Shown piece after piece: positions 42,861 to 52,583 of a DNA stretch of 64,000 bases (position 1 is its first letter; every line of letters starts with the position of its first letter). The position numbers and the translations under genes were made by a program. Below the pieces are notes generated by a model. It did not search any database and was not told the DNA's origin. It was given only the letters and a program-made list of their open reading frames with translations. The DNA comes from Kutzneria buriramensis (GTDB taxonomy: Bacteria > Actinomycetota > Actinomycetes > Mycobacteriales > Pseudonocardiaceae). Location: NCBI RefSeq assembly GCF_043575855.1, contig NZ_CP144375.1, positions 2,232,001-2,296,000 on the forward strand, written 5' to 3'.

Positions 42861-44054
42861 TTAGACGGCGACGGGGACGGGGGTGGGCTTGGGGGCGCGG
42901 CGGATGCGCTCGCGGCCGATGAGGACCTTGGCCAGCGGGCTGCGGATGACGATCTCCACGAAGATCAGGGAGGTGACCACCGCGAAGGCGTAGGCGGCCA
43001 GCGTCAGGTACAGGCCCTGGGGGATGTGGTTCGGGAACCACATGTCGAACTTGTTGAGGAACACCCACAGCATCGCCGGGTGCACCAGGAAGACGCCGAA
43101 CGAGCGCTGCGAGGCGGCGGCGACGATGCGCTGCGAGCGGCTGCCGGTCTCCTGCCGGGCGGCCCAGCGCGAGCCGGTCAGGTACATGGCCAGCACGACG
43201 AAGGCGTACCAGGGCAGCATCTCCGGCTGGAGCACGCCGGTCGCGTCGCCGGGGGCGTGGCCGTACGCGATGTTGACGCCGTACCAGGTCAAAGCGAACG
43301 CCGACGACAGGCCCAGGCCCCACCAGATCAGCTTGGCGTGCGAGGTGATCCACGCCTGGAACGCCTCGTAGTGGAAGGCGGCGAGGCAGCCGGCGAGCAG
43401 GAAGAACTGGTACGAGAAGACGATGGTGCCGTCGTTGGTCCACAGCTGCCCCAGCGTCGAATCCGGGTCGGACGGCGCGGGCAGGTAGGTCTCGGCCAGC
43501 GAGATGCCCACCTGGAGGATCGCCGAACCGATCAGGATCTTCTTGTGGTGCCGCACGGTGGCCTTGAGCACGGCCAGCACGAACGGGAACAGGATGTAGA
43601 ACTGGAGCGACACCAGCAGGAAGTACAGGTGGTACCAGCCGACTCCCTTGTAGATGCAGCCCCACAGGTAGTCGAGGAACTGCGCGACCGGCAGGTCGGG
43701 CTGGCCGACCTGCTGGATGATGCCGAAGTAGAACGCCGTCCAGATCACGTACGGGATGCCGACGAGCGCCATCCGCCGCCGCCAGAAGGTGCCACTGGCC
43801 AGCGGGCGCTTGCGGTACGTGTAGACGAGGACGAAGCCGGTGAGGAAGAAGAACACGGACCGCGTGTAGTGCAGCAGCGCCAGCACGCCGTAGGCGGTGA
43901 CGTTCGCGCCGTCGTTGGTGTACGTGATGACGTGCACCATGATCACGCTGGCGAAGGTCAGCACCCGAACCAGGTCCACCTGGTTGAGGTGTCCCTTGCC
44001 CGCCTTGCCCGGGGCCTTCGCCTGGGTCGCGGCGGGGAGCACTTGAACGCTCAT
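42861..44054 (-). CDS. Acyltransferase family 3 membrane protein
   Basis: The 397-residue integral membrane protein has about ten helices and the acyltransferase-3 patterns LNQVDLVRVLTFASVIMVHV and RSVFFFLTGFVLVYTYRKRP with the invariant His and Arg, then GVFLVHPAMLWVFL. Such proteins O-acylate sugars, antibiotics or cell wall polymers; the substrate is unknown. A 290-base upstream spacer (44055-44345) holds no gene. Confidence 0.9.
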   Translation of the reverse strand: MSVQVLPAATQAKAPGKAGKGHLNQVDLVRVLTFASVIMVHVITYTNDGANVTAYGVLALLHYTRSVFFFLTGFVLVYTYRKRPLASGTFWRRRMALVGIPYVIWTAFYFGIIQQVGQPDLPVAQFLDYLWGCIYKGVGWYHLYFLLVSLQFYILFPFVLAVLKATVRHHKKILIGSAILQVGISLAETYLPAPSDPDSTLGQLWTNDGTIVFSYQFFLLAGCLAAFHYEAFQAWITSHAKLIWWGLGLSSAFALTWYGVNIAYGHAPGDATGVLQPEMLPWYAFVVLAMYLTGSRWAARQETGSRSQRIVAAASQRSFGVFLVHPAMLWVFLNKFDMWFPNHIPQGLYLTLAAYAFAVVTSLIFVEIVIRSPLAKVLIGRERIRRAPKPTPVPVAV

Positions 44055-44345
44055 CGGGCCCGTCCTCCCTCTCCCACTCGTGATCGGTGACTAGCTTGCA
44101 ACCTCGACCTGAGAGTGGGTTAAGGATGGGTGTCCCGTTGCCTGTCGATAACCAATTGACGGTGTCGACGGCGGTCCGACCGGCTCACCCATGATCCGCA
44201 TAGATCCCTTCCGACCAGGGGATTCACCGCCGGCCCGCGGCCGCGAGCCGGACAGGTGACCTTCAGCATCTCGACAGCTGACGCCCAGGTTTCCCGATCG
44301 GAACCACGCCGTGCGGCCGTCCTGGGTTCACCGTAGCGAACCGGA
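44055..44345. other. Gene-free spacer upstream of the acyltransferase
   Basis: No credible open frame is seen here. CCCACTC near 44074 and GAGTGGG near 44116 could form a loose hairpin, and TTGACG near 44156 resembles a -35 box on the plus strand. The stretch probably carries the acyltransferase promoter and the 3' end region of the GH105-type gene. Confidence 0.4.
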
Positions 44346-45401
44346 TCAGCGACACAACCGGGTGACCACCGCGGCCGCGTACGCGTGCAGCCCGAGGCCC
44401 TGGCCCCATGGCTGAATGCGGTCGTCACGAATGACGGAGTACCCGAACGGCACGAGTTGTAACACCGTGCCGGCGCTCGTCCTGGTGACTGTGCCGTCTT
44501 TCGTCACGTACGGGTGCAGCCCGGACAGCGCTCGCCAGGCCGCCGGGCGCAAAAGCTCAGGTGAGACACCCAGCGTGGCCGCCCGGAACAGGGCGGCGGC
44601 GATCCCGGCTGTGGCGGAGGTCTCGACGATTCCGCGCGTTTCCGGGTGTCCGTCGACCAGCACGTCCCACACGCCGTGGGCGGGCTGGGTGTCGGCCAGC
44701 GCGGTCAACTGCGCCGCGAGCCGTTCACGTATGCGATCAAGGCTCGGGTCGGCGGCCAGGATCTCGACGCCGGCAAGCGCCGTCCAGGCGTTGGCCCGGC
44801 CCCAGAAGCACCAGATCGTCTCGCCGCGATGCGAGCCGTGCGCGAACAGGCCGCTCGCCGGGTCCTGGAGCACGTCGGCGTGGGCGAGCCACTGCCGTGC
44901 GGCTTCGCCGACGAGGTCGGGCCGGTCCAGCGCCCGTCCGCAGTGGACGAGGAACGTGCCGGCCATGAAGGCGGTGTCCGCCCACACGCCACCGGGCCAG
45001 TGCTCCAGCGGGCCGGGGCCGGTCCGAGCGGCCAGCCAGTCCGCGAGTTGCTCGCACGCCGCCGCGTACCGGCGCTCCCCCGTCTCGCGATAGAGCCAGG
45101 CGCAGGCCGCGCCGGGAATGATCGAATTGACGTGATCGGGCGCTATGCCCTGAGACAGATGGCGATCGACGAAGTCGACCACGAAGGGCGGCAGGTCGTC
45201 GCCGACCGCCTCGGCCAGCCGCAGCATCCCCAGCAGCACCACGCCCTCGCCCCAGAACCACCGGCGCAGGCCCATGTCCTCGGACCGCGCCGCGATCCGC
45301 CGCCCGGTGTCCGCGAGTTCGTCAACCGTCAAAACCGACGGATCCACCGGCGGCAGGAGCGGGGCGGCCTGCTCGGCCGACGTCGGATCGAGTCCCGTCA
45401 C
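44346..45401 (-). CDS. GH105-type unsaturated glucuronyl/rhamnogalacturonyl hydrolase
   Basis: The 351-residue protein has an (alpha/alpha)6 barrel pattern of family 105/88: LRRWFWGEGVVLLGMLRLAE, GGVWADTAFMAGTFLVHCGR with the acidic Asp, LFAHGSHRGETIWCFWGRANA and GIVETSATAGIAAALFRAA. Such enzymes remove unsaturated uronic acids left by polysaccharide lyases. It has no signal peptide, so acts inside the cell. GTG 45399-45401 overlaps the stop of the 773-residue gene by 4 bases, so both are translated together. Confidence 0.85.
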   Translation of the reverse strand: MTGLDPTSAEQAAPLLPPVDPSVLTVDELADTGRRIAARSEDMGLRRWFWGEGVVLLGMLRLAEAVGDDLPPFVVDFVDRHLSQGIAPDHVNSIIPGAACAWLYRETGERRYAAACEQLADWLAARTGPGPLEHWPGGVWADTAFMAGTFLVHCGRALDRPDLVGEAARQWLAHADVLQDPASGLFAHGSHRGETIWCFWGRANAWTALAGVEILAADPSLDRIRERLAAQLTALADTQPAHGVWDVLVDGHPETRGIVETSATAGIAAALFRAATLGVSPELLRPAAWRALSGLHPYVTKDGTVTRTSAGTVLQLVPFGYSVIRDDRIQPWGQGLGLHAYAAAVVTRLCR

Positions 45402-47719
45402 GGCCCCTCCCAGTCCAGCGACAGATCCCGGTACCGCACGCCGTCCGACCAGAACTCCGGCTCGGCCGGGTCGGGGTCGCCGACCACGCACACCCAGGCC
45501 GTGCCGGGCCCGTGGGGGCGCAGCTCCTGGTACGCGTCCGGGCCGGTGGTGACGATCCGCGCGCCGCCCTCGCAGGCCAGCGCCACGATCCCGCCGCCGC
45601 GCCGGCCGATCGTCCACACGCCCCGCTGCTCCCACCAGTCCAGCGTGGACAGCGGGAACCAGGCGTGCGTGTAGCCCATCGGATCGTCCGGCGGGATCCG
45701 GTACAGGGCCAGCACGACGTCCCGGAACTGCCGCGCCCGGGGCAGGATCCGGTTGCCGGCCCAGGCGTTGGGCCGCGCCGAGGAGCTGGTGGACGAGTTC
45801 GGCGCGTGCGTGACATAGATCTGTGTCTCCGGACCGAGGGTCGCGCCCCAGATGTGTTCCTGGAGACCGGGCAGGCCCGACCGGTAATCCTCCACTGTGG
45901 ACAACATCACATCGGCCGTCTTGTACACCACGACGTCCGAGCCGTACGGCCGCGAGAGCAGGTCGTGCTCGAAGCGGTACTCCCCCGACGAGCTCACCGT
46001 CACCAGCTCCTGCGACGCAGGCGCGGCGGGGATCTCGTACCTCGAAGCGGTCGCCAACGCCGTGGCCGGCAACACGGCCGCGTTCAGGGCCCCCACGCCG
46101 TAGCAGAGCCACAGGATCGGCGCGGTCTCCTCGAACCGGGACGACCGCACGGTGTTCACGTACGACCGGCCGTGCGCCGCCCCGTTGACGCCACGCCACG
46201 AGGTGACCGAAAGGCCCGTCAGGATGCGATCCAGCAGCTCCCGGGCGTCCGCCACGAGCGCGGCATCGGCGGCGAGTTCCACAATGGACACCAGCGCCAG
46301 CGCGTCGATCGCCAGGTAGGCGTTGGAGTTGAACTCGCTGAAGCCGCCGGCCAGCCGCCGCGTGATCCACTCCGCCGCCAGCGCACGACCGTGCTCGGCG
46401 TGCGCCGAACCGGTCCAGCCGGTGTTGCCGAACGTCTCGTCCGGGAACAGCTCCCCCGCCAGCATCTCCGCGGTGTGCCAGACCAGCTGGTGGTTCTCGG
46501 TGAAGTAGCACATCGCGTCCAGGCCGGGCTGGTCGATCCAGTACTTGAAGCCCAGCAGCGCGGCCCGCACCTCGTCGCGCAGCCCCGGTTCCCAGTCCTC
46601 GACCCGGTGCAGCAGCGTGAGCAGGCCGACCGCCTCGAAGTCGGCGCAGTCCGCCCGGTTGGCGATCATCCACAGCGACCGCTCCAGCGCCGCGGCCCGC
46701 ACCCGCCCGCCGGCCAGTTCGGTCGCCACGCTCGGCGTCGTCGCCCGCACGTGGGCGAGCAGCTCCGCACGCCACTGCTCAGGCGGGCCAACGGGTTCCG
46801 GCCGGTACAGCGGCGGCAGCACCGCCACCGGGAACTCCCGGAACACCGGCGACCGGTCGTCGTCCACCGACACCCGCAGCACGACCTCGCCGCTGGCCAG
46901 CATCGACGCCGACCCGACGGCCCCGGCCGCGTCCTCGCCCAGGCGAACCGTCGCCCGGCCGTCGGTCAACGTCACGACCTCGCGCCCGACGCGGAGCCGC
47001 GCACCCTCGGGGCCGGTCAGCGTCACCTCGCCGTTGGTCGTGCCCCAGGTCGGCGTGCCGACGGCGTTCAGCACCCGCTCCGCCTCCGCGGCGACCCACT
47101 CGTCCGCGCCGGGGCTGGGAATCACCACCCGCACCGGCAGCCCGCCGACGCGCAGCCGCACCACCTGCCGGCACTCGCGGAAGCCCACCTGCCAGGACGT
47201 GATCACGACCTGCGAGATCCCCGACGGCAGCCAGACCCGGACCTCGTGCTCGGCCGGCTCCATGTACGTGACGGTGTCCGCGTGCAGCAGGAGTTCACCG
47301 TTGACGTGCAGCAACACCGGGCCGGTGCTGGTGACCCGCAGCGTCCGCCACTCGGCCTGGTCGACCTCGAAGGCGGTGCCGGCGACGGCGGTGCGGTACG
47401 TCGGCGTGAAGCAGAATTCGCTCCAATCGACCAAACCGTCCATTCCGGTATGAATGCGACGAAAGTCTGGCCCCTCAACAACGTCCGGCGGTGGCTGGTC
47501 GGTGGGCAGCGGCCGGGCCAGATAGAGCCGGCGCTTGAGCGGGGCGACGTCCGGACCGTTCGTGAGCACCCATCGGCCGTCGGCGCCCCAGGGCGATCCC
47601 GTGGCGGCCAAAGGGAGATCCGAGTCGGGCACCGGTGCGGCCAGCACCGGCCGCACCACCCAATCCCGTACCGATCCCGTTACTGACAGTCTATGTGTGG
47701 TGCGTCCGTTCGGCGGCAC
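45398..47719 (-). CDS. Large unknown protein, possible (alpha/alpha)6 polysaccharide-active enzyme
   Basis: I do not recognise a family with certainty. The 773-residue product has N-terminal beta-rich regions (about 1-330, WSEFCFTPTYRTAVAGTAFE), a helical central part with alternating patterns such as CYFTENHQLVWHTAEMLAGE and GGFSEFNSNAYLAIDALALV typical of heparinase/alginate lyase toroids, and a beta-rich C-terminus. No signal peptide is seen. Its 4-base overlap with the GH105-type gene argues for a role in uronate polymer breakdown. It is divergent from efeO. The start at 47719 (GTG or ATG-like frame end) is uncertain by several codons. Confidence 0.6.
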   Translation of the reverse strand: MPPNGRTTHRLSVTGSVRDWVVRPVLAAPVPDSDLPLAATGSPWGADGRWVLTNGPDVAPLKRRLYLARPLPTDQPPPDVVEGPDFRRIHTGMDGLVDWSEFCFTPTYRTAVAGTAFEVDQAEWRTLRVTSTGPVLLHVNGELLLHADTVTYMEPAEHEVRVWLPSGISQVVITSWQVGFRECRQVVRLRVGGLPVRVVIPSPGADEWVAAEAERVLNAVGTPTWGTTNGEVTLTGPEGARLRVGREVVTLTDGRATVRLGEDAAGAVGSASMLASGEVVLRVSVDDDRSPVFREFPVAVLPPLYRPEPVGPPEQWRAELLAHVRATTPSVATELAGGRVRAAALERSLWMIANRADCADFEAVGLLTLLHRVEDWEPGLRDEVRAALLGFKYWIDQPGLDAMCYFTENHQLVWHTAEMLAGELFPDETFGNTGWTGSAHAEHGRALAAEWITRRLAGGFSEFNSNAYLAIDALALVSIVELAADAALVADARELLDRILTGLSVTSWRGVNGAAHGRSYVNTVRSSRFEETAPILWLCYGVGALNAAVLPATALATASRYEIPAAPASQELVTVSSSGEYRFEHDLLSRPYGSDVVVYKTADVMLSTVEDYRSGLPGLQEHIWGATLGPETQIYVTHAPNSSTSSSARPNAWAGNRILPRARQFRDVVLALYRIPPDDPMGYTHAWFPLSTLDWWEQRGVWTIGRRGGGIVALACEGGARIVTTGPDAYQELRPHGPGTAWVCVVGDPDPAEPEFWSDGVRYRDLSLDWEGP

Positions 47720-47842
47720 ACGAGGGATTCTGTCCGACTAGGACGAACACTGAGTGACGAGAGCACCAACACTGGCCGACCGCCGTGACAGGGCCCTTAG
47801 GATTCCCCACGATAGGAACCGCCGATCACCAGGAGCGATGAC

Positions 47843-48967
47843 GTGCGCACACCCCGTCCCCTGCTGGCGGCGATCGCGGTGGTCGGCGTCGGCGCGGTCG
47901 TGGCGGTGGCGGTGTGGCGCCCCTGGGAGGGTTCCGCCGATGCGGCCGCCGGACCGCCGCAGATCACCGTGTCCCGCAGCCAGTGCGGACAGGGCTGGAC
48001 CGACGCGAAGACCGGCCGCCAGACCTTCACGCTGCACAACACCGGGGACGCGGCCGCCGAGGTCGACCTGATCGAGCTGGGCAGCAACAAGGTGTACGGC
48101 GAGCTGGAGGGCCTCGGCCCGAACACCAGCGCGCCGATGGACGTGCAGCTCGGCGCCGGCAGGTACGCGTTCCGCTGCCTCATCGAGGACACCGACGCCA
48201 TCACCGGCCCGAGTGTCACCCTCACCGGCGACGCCAAGGGCGGTCCGGCGGCGGTCGCCGTCACCAAGAACGACATGCTGCCGCTGGTGAAGCAGTACGA
48301 GGCCGCGGTCGCCGCCGGCGTCGCCGACCTCGCGGCCAAGACCGACAAGCTCAAGGGCGACGTCGACGGGGGCAACCTCGACGCGGCCCGCGCCGACTGG
48401 CTGCCGGCGCACCTGGCGTACAACTCGCTCGGCGCGGCATACGGCGCGTTCGGCGACTTCGCGGACAAGATCGACGGCTCCGACGTGGGCTTCCACGCGC
48501 TGGAGAAGGGCCTGTGGCACAACGCTTCCGCCGCCGACCTGGCGCCGGTCGCCGCCCAGCTCGCCGACGCCGTGCACGGGCTTCAGGCCGACCTGCCCAA
48601 CGAACAGGTGGATCCGAACGATCTCGGGCTGCGCGCCCACGAGATCATGGAGAACGCCCTCCAGTTCGAGCTGACCGGCGAGCACGACCAGGGCAGCGGC
48701 ACCACCCTGAACACCGCGCTGGCCAACCTCGACGGCACCGCCAAGGTGCTGGCGATCCTGGACCCGGTGCTCAAGCCCCGCTACCCCGACCTGCCCCAGG
48801 TGCAGAAGTGGTCGGACCGGGTGCGGGCGCTGCTCACCGCGCACCAGAACGTCCCGGTGGCCACCCTCGACCGGGCCACCCGGGAACAGCTCGACGGCGC
48901 CGTCGGCGAACTGCTGGAGAAGCTCGCGCCGGTCGCCGCCATCTGCGAAGTACGGAGAGATTCATGA
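47843..48967 (+). CDS. efeO: EfeO-type iron uptake protein (cupredoxin plus imelysin)
   Basis: The 374-residue exported protein has an N-terminal anchor (LLAAIAVVGVGAVVAVAVW), a cupredoxin-like domain (QTFTLHNTGDAAAEVDLIEL, YAFRCLIED) and an imelysin/peptidase M75 domain with the H-x-x-E motif in GFHALEKGLW. EfeO helps deliver iron at the membrane with EfeB and permease EfeU. GTG start, preceded by AGGAGCG. It overlaps efeB by 4 bases. No efeU is present next to it. Confidence 0.9.
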   Translation: MRTPRPLLAAIAVVGVGAVVAVAVWRPWEGSADAAAGPPQITVSRSQCGQGWTDAKTGRQTFTLHNTGDAAAEVDLIELGSNKVYGELEGLGPNTSAPMDVQLGAGRYAFRCLIEDTDAITGPSVTLTGDAKGGPAAVAVTKNDMLPLVKQYEAAVAAGVADLAAKTDKLKGDVDGGNLDAARADWLPAHLAYNSLGAAYGAFGDFADKIDGSDVGFHALEKGLWHNASAADLAPVAAQLADAVHGLQADLPNEQVDPNDLGLRAHEIMENALQFELTGEHDQGSGTTLNTALANLDGTAKVLAILDPVLKPRYPDLPQVQKWSDRVRALLTAHQNVPVATLDRATREQLDGAVGELLEKLAPVAAICEVRRDS

Positions 48968-50172
48968 CGGGCGTCGGACGCCGTTCCTTCCTGCGCGGCG
49001 CACTCGTCGGCGCGGGCGCGGCGGCGGTGACCGGTCTGTCGGTGTCCGCCGACGCGGATCCCAGCGCAGCGTCGACTTCCTCTGGCATCGCATTCCACGG
49101 CGTGCACCAGGCCGGCATCGACACCCCGCCGCAGAAGCAGGCGATCTTCGCCTCGTTCGACGTGATCGCCGCGGACAAGGCCGAGCTGACCCAACTGCTC
49201 CAGACGCTGACCGACCGGGCCCGGCTGCTCACCGCCGGCGGCGCGCTGCCGCCGCTGGGCATCACCGCGCCGCCGGCCGACTCCGGCGTGCTCGGCCCGG
49301 ACATGCCCGGCGACGACCTCACCGTCACCGTCGGCCTCGGGGCGTCGCTGTTCGACGACCGGTACGGCATCTCCGACCGCAAGCCGGCCAAGCTCACCGC
49401 GATGAGGGAATTCCCCAACGACACCCTGGATCCCGCGCTGTGCCACGGGGATCTGAGCCTCCAGCTGTGCGCCACCGAGACCGACACCGTGCTGCACGCG
49501 CTGCGCGACATCGCCCGGCACACCCGCGGCGGGATGCAGCTGCGGTGGCGCGTCGACGGTTTCCAGAACCCGCCGCGGCCGTCGGGCACGCAGCGGAACC
49601 TGCTGGGATTCAAGGACGGCATCGTCAAGCCGCTGCCGTCCGACCACGACAAGCTGGTCTGGGTCGGCAAGGGCGGCAACGAGCCGGCGTGGACCGAGGG
49701 CGGCAGCTACCAGGTGCTGCGCCAGATCCGGATGCTGGTCGAGTTCTGGGACCGGGTGTCCGTGAGCGAGCAGGAGAACATGGTCGGCCGCCGGCGGGAC
49801 TCCGGCGCGCCGCTGGACGGCAACGTCGAGACCGACATCCCCGACTACGCCGCCGATCCCACCGGCGGGGCGATCCCGCTGACCAGCCACATCCGCAAGG
49901 CCAACCCCCGCACCGCCGAGACCGCGGACAGCCAGCCGCTGCGCCGCGGCTACAACTACGACAAGGGCACCGACTCCGTCGGCGACCTGGACATGGGGCT
50001 GCTGTTCTGCGCGTACCAGCAGGACATCGCCCGGCAGTTCGAGGCCGTGCAGACCCGGCTGGCCGACGAGCCCCTCGTCGACTACATCCGGCCGGTCGGC
50101 GGCGGTTATTTCTTCGCGCTTCCCGGTGTTAGGGACAGCAACGACCACTTCGGCCGGTCGTTGCTCGCATGA
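48964..50172 (+). CDS. efeB: EfeB-type deferrochelatase/DyP peroxidase
   Basis: The 402-residue heme protein begins with a twin-arginine signal (GRRSFLRGALVGAGAA), then a dye-decolourising peroxidase fold with the GxxDG motif in GFKDGIVK (about 215) and heme-ligand region RRGYNYDKGT near the C-terminus. It extracts or oxidises iron or heme outside the cell. ATG 48964 overlaps efeO by 4 bases. It is followed by the phosphoesterase gene, whose start lies 20 bases on. Confidence 0.93.
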   Translation: MTGVGRRSFLRGALVGAGAAAVTGLSVSADADPSAASTSSGIAFHGVHQAGIDTPPQKQAIFASFDVIAADKAELTQLLQTLTDRARLLTAGGALPPLGITAPPADSGVLGPDMPGDDLTVTVGLGASLFDDRYGISDRKPAKLTAMREFPNDTLDPALCHGDLSLQLCATETDTVLHALRDIARHTRGGMQLRWRVDGFQNPPRPSGTQRNLLGFKDGIVKPLPSDHDKLVWVGKGGNEPAWTEGGSYQVLRQIRMLVEFWDRVSVSEQENMVGRRRDSGAPLDGNVETDIPDYAADPTGGAIPLTSHIRKANPRTAETADSQPLRRGYNYDKGTDSVGDLDMGLLFCAYQQDIARQFEAVQTRLADEPLVDYIRPVGGGYFFALPGVRDSNDHFGRSLLA

Positions 50173-50192
50173 GTCACTCAGGAGGAGAAGGC

Positions 50193-51800
50193 ATGCGTGC
50201 AAGACGCCGTGTCCTGGCCACGGCCGCCGTGGCCGCGACGGGCCTGTTGCTGGCCGCCTGCGGCGCCGGCGACACGAACCAGGTGGTTCCCGCCGCCGAG
50301 TCGTACAACCTGGTCCACCCGACCACGCCGATCCAGCACGTGGTGGTGATCTTCGGCGAGAACATCTCGTTCGACCACTACTTCGGCACGTACCCGAACG
50401 CGGCGAACACCGACGGCACGCCGTTCAAGGCGGCCCCGGGCACGCCCCACGTGAACGGGCTGTCCAAGCAGCTGCTGACGAACAACCCCAACGCCTACGA
50501 CCCGAAGCGGCTCACGCCGTCGCAGGCGCTGACCTGCGACCAGAACCACGGCTACGGGCCGGAGCAGAAGGCCGTCAACGGCGGCAAGGACGACAAGTTC
50601 GTCGAGAACACCGAGACCGACAAGTGCACCGGCCAGCCCGTGCTGTTCGGCGAGCCCGGTCTGGTGATGGACTACTACGACGGCAACACCGTCACCGCGC
50701 TGTGGAACTACGCCCAGCACTACACGCTGAGCGACAACTCGTTCGACACGGTGTACGGGCCCTCCACCCCCGGCGCGCTCAACCTGATCTCCGGCCAGAC
50801 CCACGGCGGCCAGGCGTTCAACCCGAAGACGGGCCAGCCGACCACGGACGCGTACGCGGTGCAGTCGCCGGACTCCAACGGCATCGGGACCATCACCAAC
50901 GACCCCGACCCGTACTACGACGACTGCTCCAACAACAACGGCAAGTCGACGAACAACCTCGCCGTCATGCACGGCCGCAACATCGGTGACCTGCTCAACC
51001 AGAAGCACGTGACCTGGGGCTGGTTCCAGGGCGGCTTCGCGCCGACCAGCCAGGCCAACGGCAAGGCCGTCTGCGGCGCGCAGCACGCCAACATCGGCGG
51101 CAACGCGTCGAACGACTACAGCCCGCACCACGCGCCGTTCCAGTACTACCAGTCGACGGCCAACCCGCACCACCTGCCGCCGACCTCGGTGAACATGATC
51201 GGCCGCACCGACCAGGCCAACCACCAGTACGACACCTCGGACTTCGACAAGGCGCTGGCGGCGGGCAACCTGCCGTCGGTCAGCTTCCTGAAGGCGGGCG
51301 AGTACCAGGACGGCCACGCCGGCTACTCCGACCCGCTGGACGAGCAGGCGTTCATCGTCAAGGAGATCAACCAGCTCCAGAAGTCCAAGGAGTGGTCGTC
51401 GACCGCGGTCATCCTGGCCTACGACGACTCCGACGGCTGGTACGACCACGTCACGCCGCCGAGCGTGAACGGCTCCAAGGACGCCGCGCTCGACCAGGCC
51501 GCGCTGTGCGGCAAGAAGCAGGTCGCCGGCGGCTACGCCGACCGCTGCGGCTACGGCCCGCGCCTGCCGCTGCTGGTGGTCTCGCCGTACGCGAAGACCA
51601 ACCACGTCGACCACACCCTGACCGACCAGTCCTCGATCCTGAAGTTCATCGAGGAGAACTGGCGGACCGGCCAGATCGGCGACCACTCGTTCGACCAGCG
51701 CGCCGGCAGCCTGTGCGACATGTTCAACTTCTGGCAGCGCCCGAGCGACAAGAAGGTCATCCTGGACCCGAAGACCGGGGCCGTGGTCTCCAACCACTGA
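50193..51800 (+). CDS. Secreted lipoprotein phospholipase C/acid phosphatase family
   Basis: The 535-residue protein has an N-terminal lipobox (LLLAACGAG) after a signal peptide and the phosphoesterase family fold related to phospholipase C and AcpA: VVVIFGENISFDHYFGTYPN with catalytic metal/Thr-like residues, GPSTPGALNLISGQTHGG and SSTAVILAYDDSDGWYDHV. It probably hydrolyses phospholipids or phosphate esters at the cell surface. The start is ATG 50193 with AGGAGGAG 5 bases upstream. A strong hairpin follows the stop. Confidence 0.9.
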   Translation: MRARRRVLATAAVAATGLLLAACGAGDTNQVVPAAESYNLVHPTTPIQHVVVIFGENISFDHYFGTYPNAANTDGTPFKAAPGTPHVNGLSKQLLTNNPNAYDPKRLTPSQALTCDQNHGYGPEQKAVNGGKDDKFVENTETDKCTGQPVLFGEPGLVMDYYDGNTVTALWNYAQHYTLSDNSFDTVYGPSTPGALNLISGQTHGGQAFNPKTGQPTTDAYAVQSPDSNGIGTITNDPDPYYDDCSNNNGKSTNNLAVMHGRNIGDLLNQKHVTWGWFQGGFAPTSQANGKAVCGAQHANIGGNASNDYSPHHAPFQYYQSTANPHHLPPTSVNMIGRTDQANHQYDTSDFDKALAAGNLPSVSFLKAGEYQDGHAGYSDPLDEQAFIVKEINQLQKSKEWSSTAVILAYDDSDGWYDHVTPPSVNGSKDAALDQAALCGKKQVAGGYADRCGYGPRLPLLVVSPYAKTNHVDHTLTDQSSILKFIEENWRTGQIGDHSFDQRAGSLCDMFNFWQRPSDKKVILDPKTGAVVSNH

Positions 51801-51813
51801 TCTTCCAGGTTCG

Positions 51814-51857
51814 AAGGGCCCCTTCCCGGGCGTTCACCGCCCGGGAAAGGGGCCCTT
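51814..51857. terminator. Bidirectional terminator hairpin
   Basis: AAGGGCCCCTTCCCGGGCG (51814-51832) pairs with 51838-51857 (CGCCCGGGAAAGGGGCCCTT) around TTCAC, with one bulged base. It lies between convergent genes ending at 51800 and 51867. Confidence 0.8.
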
Positions 51858-51866
51858 CATTCGCTT

Positions 51867-52568
51867 TCACAGCACGGCGAAGGCGCGAACGCAGTACTCG
51901 TCCGAATCGGCCGAAACCTCCCGGCCGGCGAGGGTGCCGGTGCCGACGAGCTCGCGAATGCGGGCCGTGAGGAAGCCTCCGGCGGCGGCCTTGAAATTGC
52001 CGGCCGCATCGACGGTGGCGACGTCATATCCGCACGTCTCACCGCCATCGGGGTCTCGAAAGTAGACCCGCACGGTGTGGGCGTCGAGCGTCAGGAAGCC
52101 GACGGGGTGGATGATCTGAGCCCCCACCGAGGGAGGCTCCGCGCTCGGGCGACGAAGCGTGGGCGCAACGGAGCCGAATACCGCGTCGCGCAGCATCACC
52201 GGATGGTTCTCGTCGTCATCATAGAAGGAATCGGCGTCAAAAATTCGAATTCCACGGCTGTCGACGTTCTGCTCGCGGATCGCGCCGCACGCCAGCGAAC
52301 TCATCGCCCGTCGAAGCACGGCGACGTGCCGATAGTGGTCGATCTGCTCGCCGGCCCGGTCAAGCAGCGGACAGTCGATTCCGGCGATAGTGGACAGATC
52401 GTTGCCGTCGAAGACGAACACCCGCGCCGTGGACACACGTGGACGCACAACCCCGGCCACCGCGTGCGCAGCTCCGGCCAGCGGCGTCGAGATGAACTCC
52501 ACCAGCCTCTCGACCAGCGTCCAATAAAGCGCGTCCAAAAAGGGTGAGAGCGCCTCGTTTTCCTCCAT
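51867..52568 (-). CDS. Protein of unknown function
   Basis: The 233-residue product begins MEENEALSPFLDALYWTLVE, with a mixed beta-rich middle (RVFVFDGNDLSTIAGIDCPL, GIRIFDADSFYDDDENHPVM) and GRE-type C-terminus. No signal peptide, membrane segment or known domain is recognised. Base use is slightly less GC-biased than its neighbours, and it sits next to the BadF-type kinase gene, both on the minus strand 15 bases apart. Function unknown. Confidence 0.6.
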   Translation of the reverse strand: MEENEALSPFLDALYWTLVERLVEFISTPLAGAAHAVAGVVRPRVSTARVFVFDGNDLSTIAGIDCPLLDRAGEQIDHYRHVAVLRRAMSSLACGAIREQNVDSRGIRIFDADSFYDDDENHPVMLRDAVFGSVAPTLRRPSAEPPSVGAQIIHPVGFLTLDAHTVRVYFRDPDGGETCGYDVATVDAAGNFKAAAGGFLTARIRELVGTGTLAGREVSADSDEYCVRAFAVL

Positions 52569-52583
52569 CTGATCAGTGTCGTC

